Source: Arctopsyche grandis
Taxonomy: Eukaryota; Arthropoda; Insecta; Trichoptera; Hydropsychidae
Direction of reading: 5' to 3'
NCBI RefSeq assembly: GCF_051622035.1
Contig: NC_135362.1
Location: forward strand, 29,447,001-29,511,000
DNA: 64,000 bases
Positions 13,049 to 25,874 of the stretch are shown in pieces. A program made the translations under genes and the position numbers. Each line of letters begins with the position of its first letter. Within the stretch, counting starts at the first letter, position 1. The notes under the pieces are model-generated. The model was not told the origin of the DNA. It ran no database searches and saw nothing but the letters and a program-made list of their open reading frames with translations.

Positions 13049-13178
13049 CACAATACATCTTATATATATTTTAATAGCTACTGATCTACTGATCATTTTC
13101 TATTTTACAATTTAATTTAATTTGGTTAGTAATCATAGTATTATATAATTCTAATGTTAATATACAGCATAATAGGAA
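13049..13178 (-). mobile_element. Jockey-like LINE 3' terminal fragment, third copy
   Basis: About 130 bases match window positions 1-130 in the same orientation, almost without change. This is the 3' UTR end only; no coding part is left. Confidence 0.8.
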
Positions 13179-13965
13179 AAATTTGAACAAACATGTATGT
13201 ATGTATGAAATAAATTCAGCAAATTGTCGTTACGCAATATTTATATTCAAAACTATAGGCCCGATGTAATATCATTATATATCATGAAATATAATAGAAA
13301 TGTCATGAAATATACTAGAAATTTTAAAATTTATCTTCATATATATTTTAAACTTCTTAAAACTTAAAGTCGAAAAATGTTTTACTAATTTTATATATAA
13401 AACCGAAACGGCGTTTGTAATTTGTTTCTGATTGGCTGTCGTCAAAGTCGTTTCTGATTGGCTGGATTGATAAACGACGTTTGTGATCGGTCAGTCCTTA
13501 TATATTTTTACTTTATCTGTTTTTTTTCGATTCAAAGAAATTTATTCAAAGATTTTTTTCATTGTTCGACGGTATTCTCACTACTAGACTGCATTTTCAT
13601 TTCAAGTTACTTTTATTATATCCGTGATAAAACCGAAGAGATCATTACAACCGAGCGAAGCCGGGCAGCACCACTATTAATATATAAAAATTTACGAAAA
13701 GAGCATACGTGTATTATTAATTTAAAGCTGAATTTCAAATTGATTTACTCAACTGTAACTCGTTCGAGTTGTCAATAGGAGGGTCACGGGTTCGAAACCC
13801 GCAAAGGTTTAAATTATTTTTTTTTAATTTAACTTGCTTATTTCAATTTTAATCATTTTGTTTTATTACATTAATTGTGCAATAACAGGAATTACCCCAA
13901 TACTACTATGTGATTACATCATTTTTGTACAAAAGTACTAACAATTTTTAAAACTAACAGGACAT
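13179..13965. other. Repeat-derived spacer (Helitron-like piece and tRNA-like head)
   Basis: GTTTCTGATTGGCTG occurs twice near 13425-13465, and CCGAGCGAAGCCGGGCAGC near 13650 resembles a Helitron-like 3' region. 13740-13806 has a B-box-like GGGTTCGAAACCC and may be a tRNA-derived fragment of another SINE family. No gene is supported. Confidence 0.35.
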
Positions 13966-14240
13966 AAAATACAATAGAGACATCTATGGACAGTAAAAAA
14001 CTTTTTTGAAATACAGCAAATTTGCGATAAATTCATTATGTAGGTAGCATATCATAAGATTCAACAAATTCGAGATGCTAATAACTCGAATTTGCCAGAA
14101 ACTGATGAGGAAGATACTGATTTATAGGATCTTTCACAACAATTAAGCTATAAAATTGGAAAAATTCTAACAGATCTCGCCAGCAGCGTGTTTGGGCGGG
14201 ACTTGAACCCGTGACCTCTCTACTGGTGTGCTAACTGGCT
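13966..14240 (-). mobile_element. tRNA-derived SINE, diverged
   Basis: The minus-strand head has a CGGGTTCAAGTCCCGCC B-box near 14195-14215. The body includes the GACATCTATGGAC landmark near 13980, which also appears in other minus copies. The conserved body core is much decayed. Confidence 0.6.
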
Positions 14241-16617
14241 AATATATTTTGTTATTATCATTCCGAATCTATTTACTTTGACGTACAACTTTTAGAACCA
14301 GAACTGTAAAAAACGAAGTCGAAATAGCGATAAAAGATAAAAGTGAACTTAAAGGCTTACAAATTTAGATACAGATCTTATGAAAGAAAATATTCATTTT
14401 TATATATTGGTTCAATGTGTATTTAATTCCGACAATTTAAATCTAACTTTAATCATCGAACTTTGAACGAAGAGTATTCAATATTAGTGATTTCTATATA
14501 ATATATTTATTAATATAAAAAATAATAATACAAATTCATAACATACTTTATATGCATAAAAAAAACATACAACTTTATCACCTCCGATATTGTTTATTTT
14601 CATTCTCACACGAGATATTACAATATTATATTTTAGTCAATGACGTGATTTATGCACTAGAGTAGTTTACACATATCTACATACATACACATACACACAT
14701 TTTATTTCATCACACAGTAATAAAATTTCGAATCCGACTTCATTACAAGAAGAGTGCATACATTTCGAAATCAAGTCATAAATTCAAAATCTTATACGAA
14801 TCGTACATCGGTGTGAATTTTATAATATAATTATAAATTTATCACTATATAATAACACATGTAACCGTTTACATATGCTAATTTACCGGTCGACGTGTGT
14901 AAATTTTATTTATTCATAACTCGCACGTTTATTATACATATGACATTTTCAATATTGGTAACAATATTAGTCGTCCCTATTTTTTTTACTTTATCTATAT
15001 ACTTAGTAACAATAGATGAAGTTTTGTGATCATGCGAAAATTCGAACTCGAGATTTTGACTGATTCGAACTCAGAATCGATCACTGATCACGTTTTCATG
15101 ATTAAGAAAAAATGTGTGTGTGTGTGTGTGTCTGTGTATTTTGGGGATTTTTTGAACACCGTTAGTCTTATCGAACTGAAACTTAGTATCGGTTATTGAA
15201 ATTCTTATCGATACCACGTGATTTTTTTTTTATTTTAAGTTGACCGGAAATGGTACCTCCCCTTATACATACATATGTAGGTAAACTCTTTTTATTTTGT
15301 AAGTTTTTGAATTCAATTATCTCCCAAACCGCTAACTGAATCGTACTGAATAATTTTACTTGTAATAGAAATTATAAATTTTATACTCTAATATTTTTTA
15401 AATAATTTTACCTGAACCGGAAGTAGTACTTTTACTCTAGAGAATCAAGGTTTTTTATGTTTTTCTCAGAAATCTTTTAGTTTATTGAACTAAAATTTCA
15501 TATCTAAAAGTTTAAGTTTAATATCAAGTTATTTATAAAATTTGGTAAGCATCCGTCAACCGAAAGTGGCAGTTTACTCTTGTTCGATTTTTCTTCCACT
15601 ATTTTTTTCGACCCCTTAAACATGTGTGTTCTTCTCGAAAAAATTCAATTATAATTCTTGTATCAATGTGATGAAAATAAAAAAAAAATAACTAAATTTT
15701 ATCAACCGGAAGTGGGATTTTTCAGACTCTTAAAAAGGTCAAAAATCCCTTGAGCGTATCAAGCTGAAAATTTATATTTGTATTCTTTATGTACTAACTT
15801 AAATCTGATAAGGTTTTGGTCAAAATTTGTAAACCGGAAGTAGTATTTTTATTTAAAACAATACACTATTATTTTATTTTGACCTTTTAAATTATTTCTA
15901 TTTTCTTGATATTTAATGTGTATAATAATTATAGTGATTTTAAGTAATAAAAAAAATTAGAACAAAATCCAACAACCGGAAGTAGAACTTTTGTCTTGTT
16001 TTCGCGTGCGTTCGTACTGATTCAAAACACCTACTTGAATTTTTCGATGCTTCGCAGAATGACTCTGATTAATGTTGGGTGTGAACTTCAATTTTGGTCA
16101 CAGATTGTAGGAAATCGATCGATTTTCCTCGACCATGTGATTTATTGAGGTCCAATACTTGATTTGGTCGACACGGTTAACCTTCGCATCCCACGTAAGG
16201 TTACCGTGTAAAATTCACTCCTACACGGTAAAATTTGCGTAGGTGTTGAAATTCGACGATCGGCTGCCAATATATGTACATACATACATAGGTTTTTTTA
16301 AACCAAAGTTCAGGTCACTGTACCTATGTACATATTCTCGATTCCGTATGTCCAAATGTGATCTTTCGGAACTTGCAGTTTACTTCCTACGTTGACACCT
16401 TTTACATATATTCGTAAATTGGCTCTGGGTAATTTGCATTGCATGTGGTGTGTTTCAATTAACTTTAATCATCTGGTTTGGCAATGTTGCTTTTGATACT
16501 TCAGAATGTAGATTTAAAAATGGCTAATCGTATCAATCGGCATATCTCGACATATCGTGACATATCGTGACATATCTTGACATATTGAAATTGGCACATC
16601 TTGGCTAATCGTATTAA
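14241..16617. repeat. AT-rich spacer with a degenerate internally repeated element
   Basis: From about 15150 to 15990 a loose unit of roughly 130-175 bp is repeated. Each unit contains a GAACTGAAA-type phrase and ends near CAACCGGAAGT. Exact ACCGGAAGT copies lie at 15416, 15705, 15833 and 15975, with near-copies at 15242 and 15558. A TG microsatellite lies at 15114-15132. At 16540-16590 ACATATCGTG-type units repeat about five times. No coding exon is seen. Confidence 0.45.
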
Positions 16618-16768
16618 AGTCTGCTCATACCTATCCAGCACGACCCGTATCCTTCAGATATCCTGCAAATACGGACAGTATTCTTTATAGAATTTACCAA
16701 AGAATACTGTCTGTACTTGCAGGATACCTGCAGGATACGGGTCGTGCTAGATAGGTATGAACAGACCC
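16618..16768. mobile_element. Palindromic MITE, GTCTGTTCATACC family
   Basis: The two halves are inverted copies: TCATACCTATCCAGCACGAC near 16624 and its complement near 16740, enclosing AGAATACTGTC-type inner arms. It is flanked by TTAA on both sides, and removing it restores a phrase (ATCGTATTAATCGGCATATC) that resembles a nearby sequence at 16527. A relative lies at 37836-38042, and the ends of 52295-55175 are similar. It has no transposase. Confidence 0.8.
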
Positions 16769-16899
16769 TTAATCGGCATATCCTTTATGAATTCAAGCTT
16801 AAACTTCATCATACATACATACATATATGGATAAATTTCAACAAATTTTTGATAAGCTTTTTTTTTAAATATAAATCGTCAAATTTCGAGATGAAAAAG

Positions 16900-17171
16900 T
16901 TTATGGACAAAAACATTTATGGACAAATTTGCAGGATTTTTATACGAATCAGCGAAATTCAAGATGCTGAACACTCGAAAATTGCGAGAAATGGGTAAAG
17001 GTTGCCAATTTGATTGAACCGTTTCAATGAAAATCAGATAAATTGACAAACTGTGATAGGACAAGATCGACCTGGAGTTACATCGTCTGGCCAGCAGCAA
17101 TCGGTGGGGCTCGAACCCGTGATCACTATGTTCGAAAGCATATATGCCAAACACTAGTCCATGCTGCTGGT
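16900..17171 (-). mobile_element. tRNA-derived SINE lacking its 3' tail
   Basis: The minus-strand head starts near 17171 (ACCAGCAGCATGGACTAGTG) with the B-box near 17120. The body landmarks are ATTGAACCGTTTCAATG near 17014 and GTCTGGCCAGCAGC near 17085. The tail hairpin is absent. Confidence 0.8.
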
Positions 17172-19814
17172 TATGAATTATCGTGTGCAGTACACGACCA
17201 TGTCAGCTGAAAAATTATTTAAAAAAATGCAAATTAACATTACTTTGATAAACTATCGCCTCAAATAGATATCGCTTTTCTTTCTAAATAAATCTGTAAG
17301 CGTTGCTAATTTACAAAAATTCATTGTAAATCCATTGTTAAATAATCCATTGTCTTATTTAACACACTTAAACGCGTGAACGGACCTAACGCTAAGTTTT
17401 GCTATCCCGAGATAACGCGTGAACGGACTGTAGCGTGTTATGCATGTATGTATGATACAGTTTTAAATTTGTACGAGCTACATAAACACAGTTATGGAGA
17501 TTATAGATTACAAAAACAGATATGATGCATACAATTTTTGAAAGTTGGATCTAAAGAAGATTGGGAACCGCTTTTCTATTTAAGGATCGCCCACACGAGT
17601 ATTGCTTCTGGTTATATTTTTATTTTTTATTTCTTTTCATGTATGTGGGATCGTCATGTGAGCAATATTTGTGTGTGCAGTCCTCTATTGAGGAATAATG
17701 ATGGAACTCTTATATGACAATCAGAAAATAAATATAGTATGGTAAAAAACAAATAAAAAAATATAGATAAAAAATAAGTAAAAATGTAATATCATCATCA
17801 TCTCAATAGTATATTTATATGTAAATTATTCGATATAAAATCATTGCATTAAAATAATGTACCAATATAATAGCGAGAGATAAGATCAAGTGGAATATGC
17901 ACTTGTTTTTGTAACATTTAACTATGTACTGACAAATACGATTTTGATTCGCAAACTTCATATATACGTTCGTTTTATTATGAAATAGTGCTAATTGCAA
18001 TTGTTTTTTATTACCAGTCTGGTTCTATAAAAGACCTCGCTCATGATTTATGCTCATAAGTTAACTGAGATATCTCTGGTTTTAATTGGGTAACTCAATT
18101 TCACGAAATGTGAGTCGGTGGATTTTCTGTAAGCCGACTGTTTTTTTTAATACCAAATTGTAAGTGTTTTGAACAACCCTTACCACCAAATAATATAATA
18201 TATTCTACACACCCCAATTAGCGATTATACACTGCCAAATTCAATTAACCGTTTAGCATACATATGTACATACGTTTTGCAAAATAATTAAATTCAATTT
18301 GCATATCATTTGTATGATGATACTTAAAAGTATTCACAAATTAGTTTCGTGTTTACACACATTAAATTCGTACGTTTATTACGATGCAAATTACCACGGC
18401 AAAATTTCACACATTGATAACGAATAATTCATACACACATTTAAAATGACGTAATGCGAACGTAACATTCAAAAACGCTAAGATGATTGACGTTTTAATG
18501 CCAAATATTAATGATTGCTTTCGAATTGACCGCCACAAGTGCTTACAGTGTGTTTTTTTAATCGCAGAAGAAAATTCATTTTCATTTTATACGATTTTCC
18601 AGTACAATGTTTACAACAGACTATACTTTTTCCAGGGTCGTGTTAATTTTAGATGAGATTGTTTCGTATATTATGTATGCATACAAACGTTTGTCAAAAG
18701 GTAAACATTTGAACAAGTGTCACTTACTTTTTTTTCAATGCAGGAAATTCCTACATACATACATTTGTATATTCATTCGAAATTGCGAATTATTGCAATA
18801 TTTATGAATGTATACTGCGCTTGTCAAACGTTGAGGCGTGTCTTTTAATGCATACAGTGAATTTTACGTTGCTATGGATCCGACTGTAATAAATCAGAGT
18901 ACAATGGCTATTATTTGTATTTAACAGCGATGTGCATATTGTAAATGACGAGGCCTTGATGATTGACGACCACTATGTGTAATTTGCTAAAACAATCCTG
19001 TTGCATCAAAGGTCAAATAATGATGATTAGTCGACCTGTGTGGTTTTTCGTTCTAGTTAATGATTGTTTTTCGTACATATGTACGTACATATGGTGATAA
19101 ATAGGAAATAATTAACTCACTGAGTGATTTGCGAATGCTATGGTGAATTAGTCTTTAAATTACTATTGTGTTATTATCGATTTATCACTTTTGCTATCTA
19201 TAAAATCGATCAGAATTGTAAAATCATATCAAAATAATAGTTCATTTTTTACAAATTTGAATCAATTCACATGTATGTATATACATATGTATAGTGAAAC
19301 CTCAACGAGTCAAAATATCAAAAAATCTTAATACCGACCATCGAAAGTAAGGTGAACTTGTCAGTTGACTCTTTTTAAATATCTTTTATTATAATGACTA
19401 CTTTAAGAAAGGGTGGAATTAGTGGATTTGAGTTTGAGGCTTTACAACAAAAGAGTCGGGTTCCAAACCCCACCCCAGTTAATCGGCCGTGGTTAATTCA
19501 TTTTCGGAAATGCGTACGTGCGCGCATACACGCCCCAATGAGTTTCATTGTAATTGAGGAAACAATAAAAGTAAAAAGATATTTGCACACCACGTTTAAG
19601 GCGAGGATGCTGAAATTCCGACTGTAAATAAGTTTTAGCGAATATGTACATATGTAAATGCAAATACATATATAATTTCTCGGAACTATGATGCATTTAG
19701 TAAAATAACAAACGCTAGATTGTATCATACATAGATGTGAACGGATTTTCTAGTTACTGAATATCTTTGGTTTTTCGAAATTAGTTATTATATTATATTC
19801 TATTTTATTTGATT
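17172..19814. other. Gene-free AT-rich spacer
   Basis: I see no exon, RNA gene or complete transposon. 19480-19540 shares CATTTTCGGAAATGCGTACG with 30480-30505 and so belongs to an interspersed repeat. The overlapping small frames at 19394-19728 on both strands are not credible genes. Confidence 0.4.
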
Positions 19815-20177
19815 TCATAGAACTAGAACAGTCGCCTTTACAAATCGCTCCAAAGGGACGAGTTCACTTATACAGATACACTACAATCAATCAAAACAAT
19901 CAATATACATAAGTATTTTATAAAATGCGAATCCATACAAACATCCACAGTGACATCTATTGAGAAATTTTTGCAGCATTTTATAATCAAATTGGCGAAT
20001 ATCTTGAGATTAGCAAGAGAGATAGGAAGGAAATTCCAATTTTACTGGAATCGTTTCAATAAAAATCAGAAAAATTAGCAAGCTCTGATAAGAAACGATC
20101 GAACTGGAGTCACAAACCAAGGTCTGGCCAGCAGCGGGACTGTAGTGGGACTTGAACCCGTGACCACTATGTCTAAG
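19815..20177 (-). mobile_element. tRNA-derived SINE, 5'-truncated in the head
   Basis: It contains the body (GGAATCGTTTCAATAAAAATC and GGTCTGGCCAGCAG), the B-box part of the head (GGACTTGAACCCGTGACC) and the variant tail also found at 8880-8960 (CGCTCCAAAGGGACGAG). The A-box end is missing at 20177. Confidence 0.75.
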
Positions 20178-21190
20178 AATCTTCTTAACTTTTCGAAATT
20201 GAAAATATATACGTCAGCTACTTCTCACGTCACGACAGCTGCTTTTTGAGTCCGATTGGAACAGCTGATCTTCATCCAAATTAGGACACACTGACATAAA
20301 GCATGCACGAAGACACACGACGTCCAGATTAGGGAACAAACACAATCAGACAGAAGCATTTCATCATCTTCTGTACAAGTAGGAAAAAGGTCCTCAATAA
20401 GGCGAATGTGTCTCCGCGAGCGTGAATTTATCTCTGCGAGCGCCTTGTGTCTCCATGAGCGTCGTGTCTCCGCGTTCTTGTTCTTTTGACTTTAAATCAT
20501 TAACAGGTCGCTTTCCCAACTCCAATCCAATCTCTAATTTAATCCACCGAATGCCAAAGCACGCTTATTATACTCTACCTGCATTGGTTAATGGCGTCAT
20601 CGCGTGGACGAATACCCTTTCCCCGCTACTCGTTTAAATTTATTACCATTTATTATATTATAAATATATACAGCCGATATGCAAATCGAAATCCCACGTA
20701 ATTTCTATTTTGAACAGACCTGTTGTCTCACCTCAGACCTCAACCGCCAATGATTAATTATCATTCGGCCAAAACCGCAAAACGTCTTCTATACACCCGA
20801 AGCGAAACTTCGGCTTAATAGATATTTATATCGTCGGATTTGCATACCTTTGCGATTGAAAAAACATGCAAAAACACATTCTGCAGCTTACACACGACAC
20901 ATTATTGTCATCGACGTGCATTTCAATGACATTCACCGTTGAATATTTTACCTAAGTATTGTTGTACTGGCCTCAATTCTCATATGCATTGACCCCCCCC
21001 CTATCTTCATTGGTGTGTTCACGATTTGCGTTTGGCACAAATCTTTTTGGCTATTCGCACCGATGACATCACACGATAAATCTAAAAGGTGTTTGTTTTT
21101 GTCGTCTAAAGATGTCTTGTATCATATGAATGTAGGCGATTGTTATTACCTATATTACTTTTACTCATTGAGAGCTATTTTCTTTAATAT
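20178..21190. other. Unassigned spacer, partly GC-richer
   Basis: 20400-20480 has imperfect short repeats of the phrase GTGTCTCCGCGAGCG. The 71-codon frame at 20422-20637 overlaps them and has no recognisable family. A poly-C tract lies at 20993-21001. Confidence 0.35.
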
Positions 21191-21427
21191 TGTAACTTGG
21201 GAACACGGGGGAAGAGGATCCGCTGGCAAAGTGCATTCACTGTGCACATAACACTGTGCGTGCCTAAATGGATCGGGGAAGCTGTGGTGAGCAATTTGCC
21301 CTTTAAAAAGAGGTACACTTGGTACAGCGATTATTCTGGAATTAGCGCTGGCTGCGTGTGGATCTCCTGAATCATTCAATAAATGCTGTGAAGCGACTTT
21401 GGCCTTTCACTTGGATCCCACGCAATA
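21191..21427 (+). mobile_element. Solo LTR, plus orientation
   Basis: It starts TGTAACTTGGGAAC and ends near CACGCAATA, and is flanked by ATAT on both sides (21187-21190 and 21428-21431). Inside it has TTTAAAAAGAGG as a possible TATA region and AATAAATGCTGTGAAGCGAC, an AATAAA signal about 50 bases before the end. It matches the complement of the elements at 47732, 48680 and 56789. I see no internal retrotransposon genes beside it. Confidence 0.75.
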
Positions 21428-23902
21428 ATATGTATGTAAATATTTGTAGGGGAAAAGATTATTATGAAAAAAAACCTATCGGTTGATAATTTGTTTTAAA
21501 AAGTAATCAATTGGGTCTGAAACCATTAATTGTTGTGTAGGTAGAAAGAAAATGATAAAGGCGCAGACACACAGAGAGGTATGTGGCACGTGTTTTTTTT
21601 AATAGCCACTGAAATAAAACGCTAGCATGCCTGATTTATGATATGGAATCCAAGCCAAAAATCACCCCCTGGAGTGCTTTCGGTGATATTTTATTCCTAT
21701 TCTGATATACATATGTTTATATATATTGAAGAAATGTAGGAGAAACGTGTCAAAATAATAAGATCGTACGAATCAACACTGACACCATTCATAGCTGGAG
21801 TCACCTAAGTATACCATGCCGTACAATCCTGTGTGTCTGTGCCTTCAGAGTGTTTGCGCCTTAGCTCTTGGGACTCAACTGAGTAACATAATAAGTAGTC
21901 ACCGGACCCAGAAGGTGCCGCGTATTGTTCAAAGGTTGTAAATGCATTGGTAAAGGTTTGCCAAACCTTTTTTACAAAAGATTTACAACAATGGAACAAT
22001 TGATAGCACTGTGACTATCCTACCTCTAATAATAAGCAGTTAATAAGCAGAAAAAGGTGTTGGGACAATGCTTTATGCATAAAAAATGGTTCACTATTGT
22101 CAACCATGCTTTTTTGCTCTCTTGCCTTTTTAACTAATGGAGAGGTCTATTGTTATTTTAAGAGCACCAAGCCAACGCCGAAGTCTATTAATAAGTTAAC
22201 CCGAACTAACAATTTCAAGCAGGTCAGATCAATCACTGGTTCAGCGATTGTTATCCAATGGAGAAGTCGTGGATTGAAATCCCGCCTGGAATTAAAAAAA
22301 ATATTCGATATTCTTGATGATTATCAGTACATCTATCGCTTCTGGCAAGATTTGGATTATTATTAATCCAAATAAAATCTCCTGTCAAAACTTATCTATT
22401 GAAATGTAATAAATATCTGTATAGCTAAATTGTATAATGTGTTTGGATATGTTTAGATACGATTTAGAGTGACCTATCGTGGCATTATGACATATTTAAA
22501 TGCGGACAAAAATTCCAAGAAAAGGTTCAACACAATTGCTTCAGCAAAATAAATGATTTAAAATATAGTATTTTACATTTATATTACGTCACGCTTTCAT
22601 TTAATCTTTTTGAAAACATTCATCCTTGATAATAGCTAGGTAATATATAATAATATAACTAAAAAGCGTCATAAAGCAATAATACCATTAGAATGCTGCA
22701 CCCATTATACATATATGATATGATACGAATTTTAATAGCCTTTCGAGCCGTACTTTACGACTGATCAGTTCTCGTTTTTATTCTTTTTTATTATCATATT
22801 CCAACTTGGCGATTTTACAACGGTTAATCCAGTTACGGAGAGTTGTTTTTGGCCGATGGCTATACGAAATAACAAATGCAGAGTGGATGTGGACACAAAA
22901 AAAAACGAAGGTGTCTGTCGAATTCTTCTCGGATATTAAACGCCATCCCGTCCGTATCGGGCTTTACATTCGTGTTTTACGCAATATAAATAATTGCACT
23001 ATACAGGTTTTCACCACGCATTCTAGAATACAATATTCCATCTTGTTATTATCATTGCTGAATTGAATCGCTCATATAATTTGAGTTTCGTTGTACAATT
23101 TAAACCGTTTGCAACATTATGCAAATTCGCTTAATTAATGTTGACACTTGTAACTTAATTACAATCGAGTTTAATCCACGATTCTATTCGTGGTCATTTT
23201 ATTTATTCAATACATATTGTTTTGTAGGAGTAATGGAACTACAAAGCGGACCGGGAAAAGCGTTCATTATTCAATTTGCTTAATATGTAGATTACTAAAA
23301 TAGATACATTAAGCCACGTATATAAATTGGTGTGTACACATGTCAAAATTCATTCAAATATCAAATCAAGTGCGATATTACTATCTTTACTGATTTATTT
23401 CGTGTCTTAATGATTTTTTTTTATCTTTGCTTTCGCAAACGTTAGCTTTACTAGTCAAATAGGCATTGATAACGCAAAATTCAAATCGCATAGTGCAATT
23501 GTAACCGAATTCAAATCATTTGCATATATAAAAACGGACGAGATGTATGTATGTATGTGGGTATGTGCGAGTGCGTTGACAAGTATGGAGATTTCAAAAA
23601 AACAAATTTTAGAATACCGGGAATATGCGTTATGCATCGGAATGAGACATGACGACCGATTGTATCTAGGAGAAGCGGGGAAGTAGGGGGTGTGGAGCGT
23701 CTGACATGTGCTCCTGATATTGAGCGCTTGAGTTTTAACGGGTGGCGTCGGCGTCAGATGCGCGGGAGCGTACACACATCCACGAAGACACTCATTCATT
23801 CATCATTTCGACGTGGACGAACTGTTATTTCAATACATATCACTGTTTGATAATCAAATTTAATTTAATAAAAAGTATTTTAAATGCACGTTAAACCATA
23901 TT
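21428..23902. other. Gene-free spacer
   Basis: 21540-21850 shares phrases with 30270-30510 and 37280-37500 (an interspersed repeat with GTGTGTCTG and CCTGGAGTG-type landmarks). 21935-21989 is a two-tier inverted repeat. 22220-22300 has a tRNA-like GGATTGAAATCCC phrase. 23640-23800 is GC-richer and might be a promoter. No exon model could be built. Confidence 0.35.
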
Positions 23903-24032
23903 ATGCTGCTGGATTCAATATGGTGGTTAGAAAATAATGCTTTCGAACAAAGCGGTCACGTGTTCGATTACCACAGGTTGCTGCTGGCCAGACCTTGGAT
24001 ATGTGACTCCAACTCGTTTCTCTCCTTTCCAG
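23903..24032 (+). mobile_element. SINE head fragment
   Basis: It starts at ATGCTGCTGGATTC and continues through a decayed B-box (GTGTTCGATTACC) to TGGCCAGACCTTGGA and GTGACTCCAACTC, which is the head-body junction of the family. It then stops abruptly. Confidence 0.65.
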
Positions 24033-24115
24033 GAGTACCAACCCATCAAAAATGACAGTGCTCCTCTTGGTCACCCTATTATATATTTATATTTTCCATG
24101 CTTTCATGCTTTCAC

Positions 24116-24517
24116 TATCCAGCAGAATAGCTCGGTAGTTAAGCTTCTGCCTATCACCGAGAGGCGCCGGGTTCGATCCCGTGAGTTGATCTCGATTAAA
24201 AATAATTTATTCTGAGTATATCTGTAGTGCTGCTGGTCAGACTTGGATATTTGCAACTCCAAGTCGATCGTTTCCTATCAGAGTTTGCCAATTTTTCTTG
24301 GCTAAAAAAACCTTCCTACCTACTATGTCACCACTATTAATGTACAATAAAATGTATGTACAATTCATAGATGTCTCGTTAAATTTCGAGTTTCCAGTGT
24401 CTCGTAATTCAGCGACTTGCGTAATAAAAATGCTGCATTGTTTGTAATTGGCCAGGAAGGTGCATTGGGGCTTACCTGATAGGCCTTCCTGGCATATATG
24501 TAAAAAATAAATAAATT
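24116..24517 (+). mobile_element. tRNA-derived SINE, subfamily with a second head type
   Basis: The head reads AGCTCGGTAGTTAAG and GGGTTCGATCCCGTGAG, unlike the head of the 1396 copy, but the body (CAAGTCGATCGTTTCCTATC) and tail (CCAGGAAGG to GGCCTTCCTGG) are the same. It ends in an A-rich run. The minus-strand SINE at 24537 follows tail to tail. Confidence 0.85.
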
Positions 24518-24536
24518 TCGGGTTGCCCCCCTGGGT

Positions 24537-24735
24537 GACATCTATAGTATTCAACTTGTACATGATTATAAATTTTTGAAACCAGAATCAAATTTGATGA
24601 CACATTGGTTTTTGCCAATTTGATGTAGGGACCGTTTCAACAACGAAATCAGATAAATTGATAAACTCTGATAGGAAGCGATCGACTTGGAGTCACAAAT
24701 ATCCAAGTCTGACCAACAGCACCACCAATTATAAC
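24537..24735 (-). mobile_element. SINE body fragment
   Basis: The minus-strand body includes GACCGTTTCAACAACGAAATC near 24650 and ATCGACTTGGAGTCAC near 24681. The head is lost near 24725 and the tail hairpin is absent. Confidence 0.75.
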
Positions 24736-24770
24736 CGGTGAGTAAATGGGCTAAATTCATTCATAGCCAC

Positions 24771-25173
24771 ATATACCAGGAAAGCCTAACAAATAAACCC
24801 CAATGCGCCTTCCTGGCCAATTACAAAAAACGTTAAACCATATTTATAGAGTAATTTCACAGAACATCATAGAGACATATATGGATAAATTTGACAAATT
24901 TGCATTTTTGTAAATGAGCGAATTCGAGATGCTGAAAAACTCGAAATTTGCGAGAAATAGGTCAAGGTTGCCAATTTTTTGGAATCGTTCCAATGAAAAT
25001 CAGATAAATTGGTAAAATCTGATGGAAATGATTGACTCGGAGTCATATATATCCAAGTCTGGCCAGCAGCACTATAGATTATACTCCGAATAAATGATTT
25101 TAAATCGAGGTTAGCTCACGGGATCGAGCTTTCGGTGCTTAGCATTAACATACATTAGCATGCTGCTGGCTAT
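24771..25173 (-). mobile_element. tRNA-derived SINE, full length
   Basis: Read from 25173 it has the head (AGCCAGCAGCATGC), a B-box region with GATCCCGTGAGC, the body (CATTGGAACG-type phrase near 24985) and the tail hairpin CCAGGAAGGCGCATTGGGG near 24815. It is a complete copy of the second-head subfamily. Confidence 0.8.
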
Positions 25174-25874
25174 ATGTATGTATGTAAGTTCGATAATGAT
25201 TTTCCCAGTCAACATTTCAATATAGTCTATAAGTTTAAACAGAAACAGATGGTACAAGAAAGACAATATGATGCATTAAAATAACACTGCATATATTAAA
25301 TATTTATTTTATAATTTTCCTCGTGAAGATTTCACGCACTTAAACTTTTTACGTGTGTCAACACATTGAGTAAATATATTTTATAATTTTTATACCACAC
25401 AAACAATTACATACTTTTGGTTAATGACCTCAGAAATAACGTCACCTGGAGATATTATATATAAAATATGATATATTTTTTTTTCAATGACACACGCGAT
25501 AGCGTCAATATATACATATATACTGTACAATATAATATACATATACAATAATAATATAATAATATATACAATATATGTATGTATAATCTAAACAAGTACA
25601 TATATTGGGATTAAATTTTTCAACCAAATTATATACAAAGTCAAACACTTATAGAAACAAAACATTATCTATAGGTATTGATACTTCAGATGCATATACA
25701 TATTATAGATAAAGTGATAAACTACCACGCGTTTTTGGAAAACCTTGAACACGTTATCAGTGATTGATTGTGAATAAAAATTTCGAGGTTGAATCTTCTC
25801 ACGATCACAATACTTCATTAATTGATACTTCGAATATATCAAACACTCAATCATTATATTCTTTGAATATGTGA
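25174..25874. other. AT-rich spacer
   Basis: ATAT/TACA low-complexity DNA with no gene or complete repeat recognised. Confidence 0.4.

Noticed and set aside
23455-23799. A 114-codon minus-strand frame
   Set aside because: No recognisable family, no splice context; it contains HTHIHTY-like residues from a CATA repeat.
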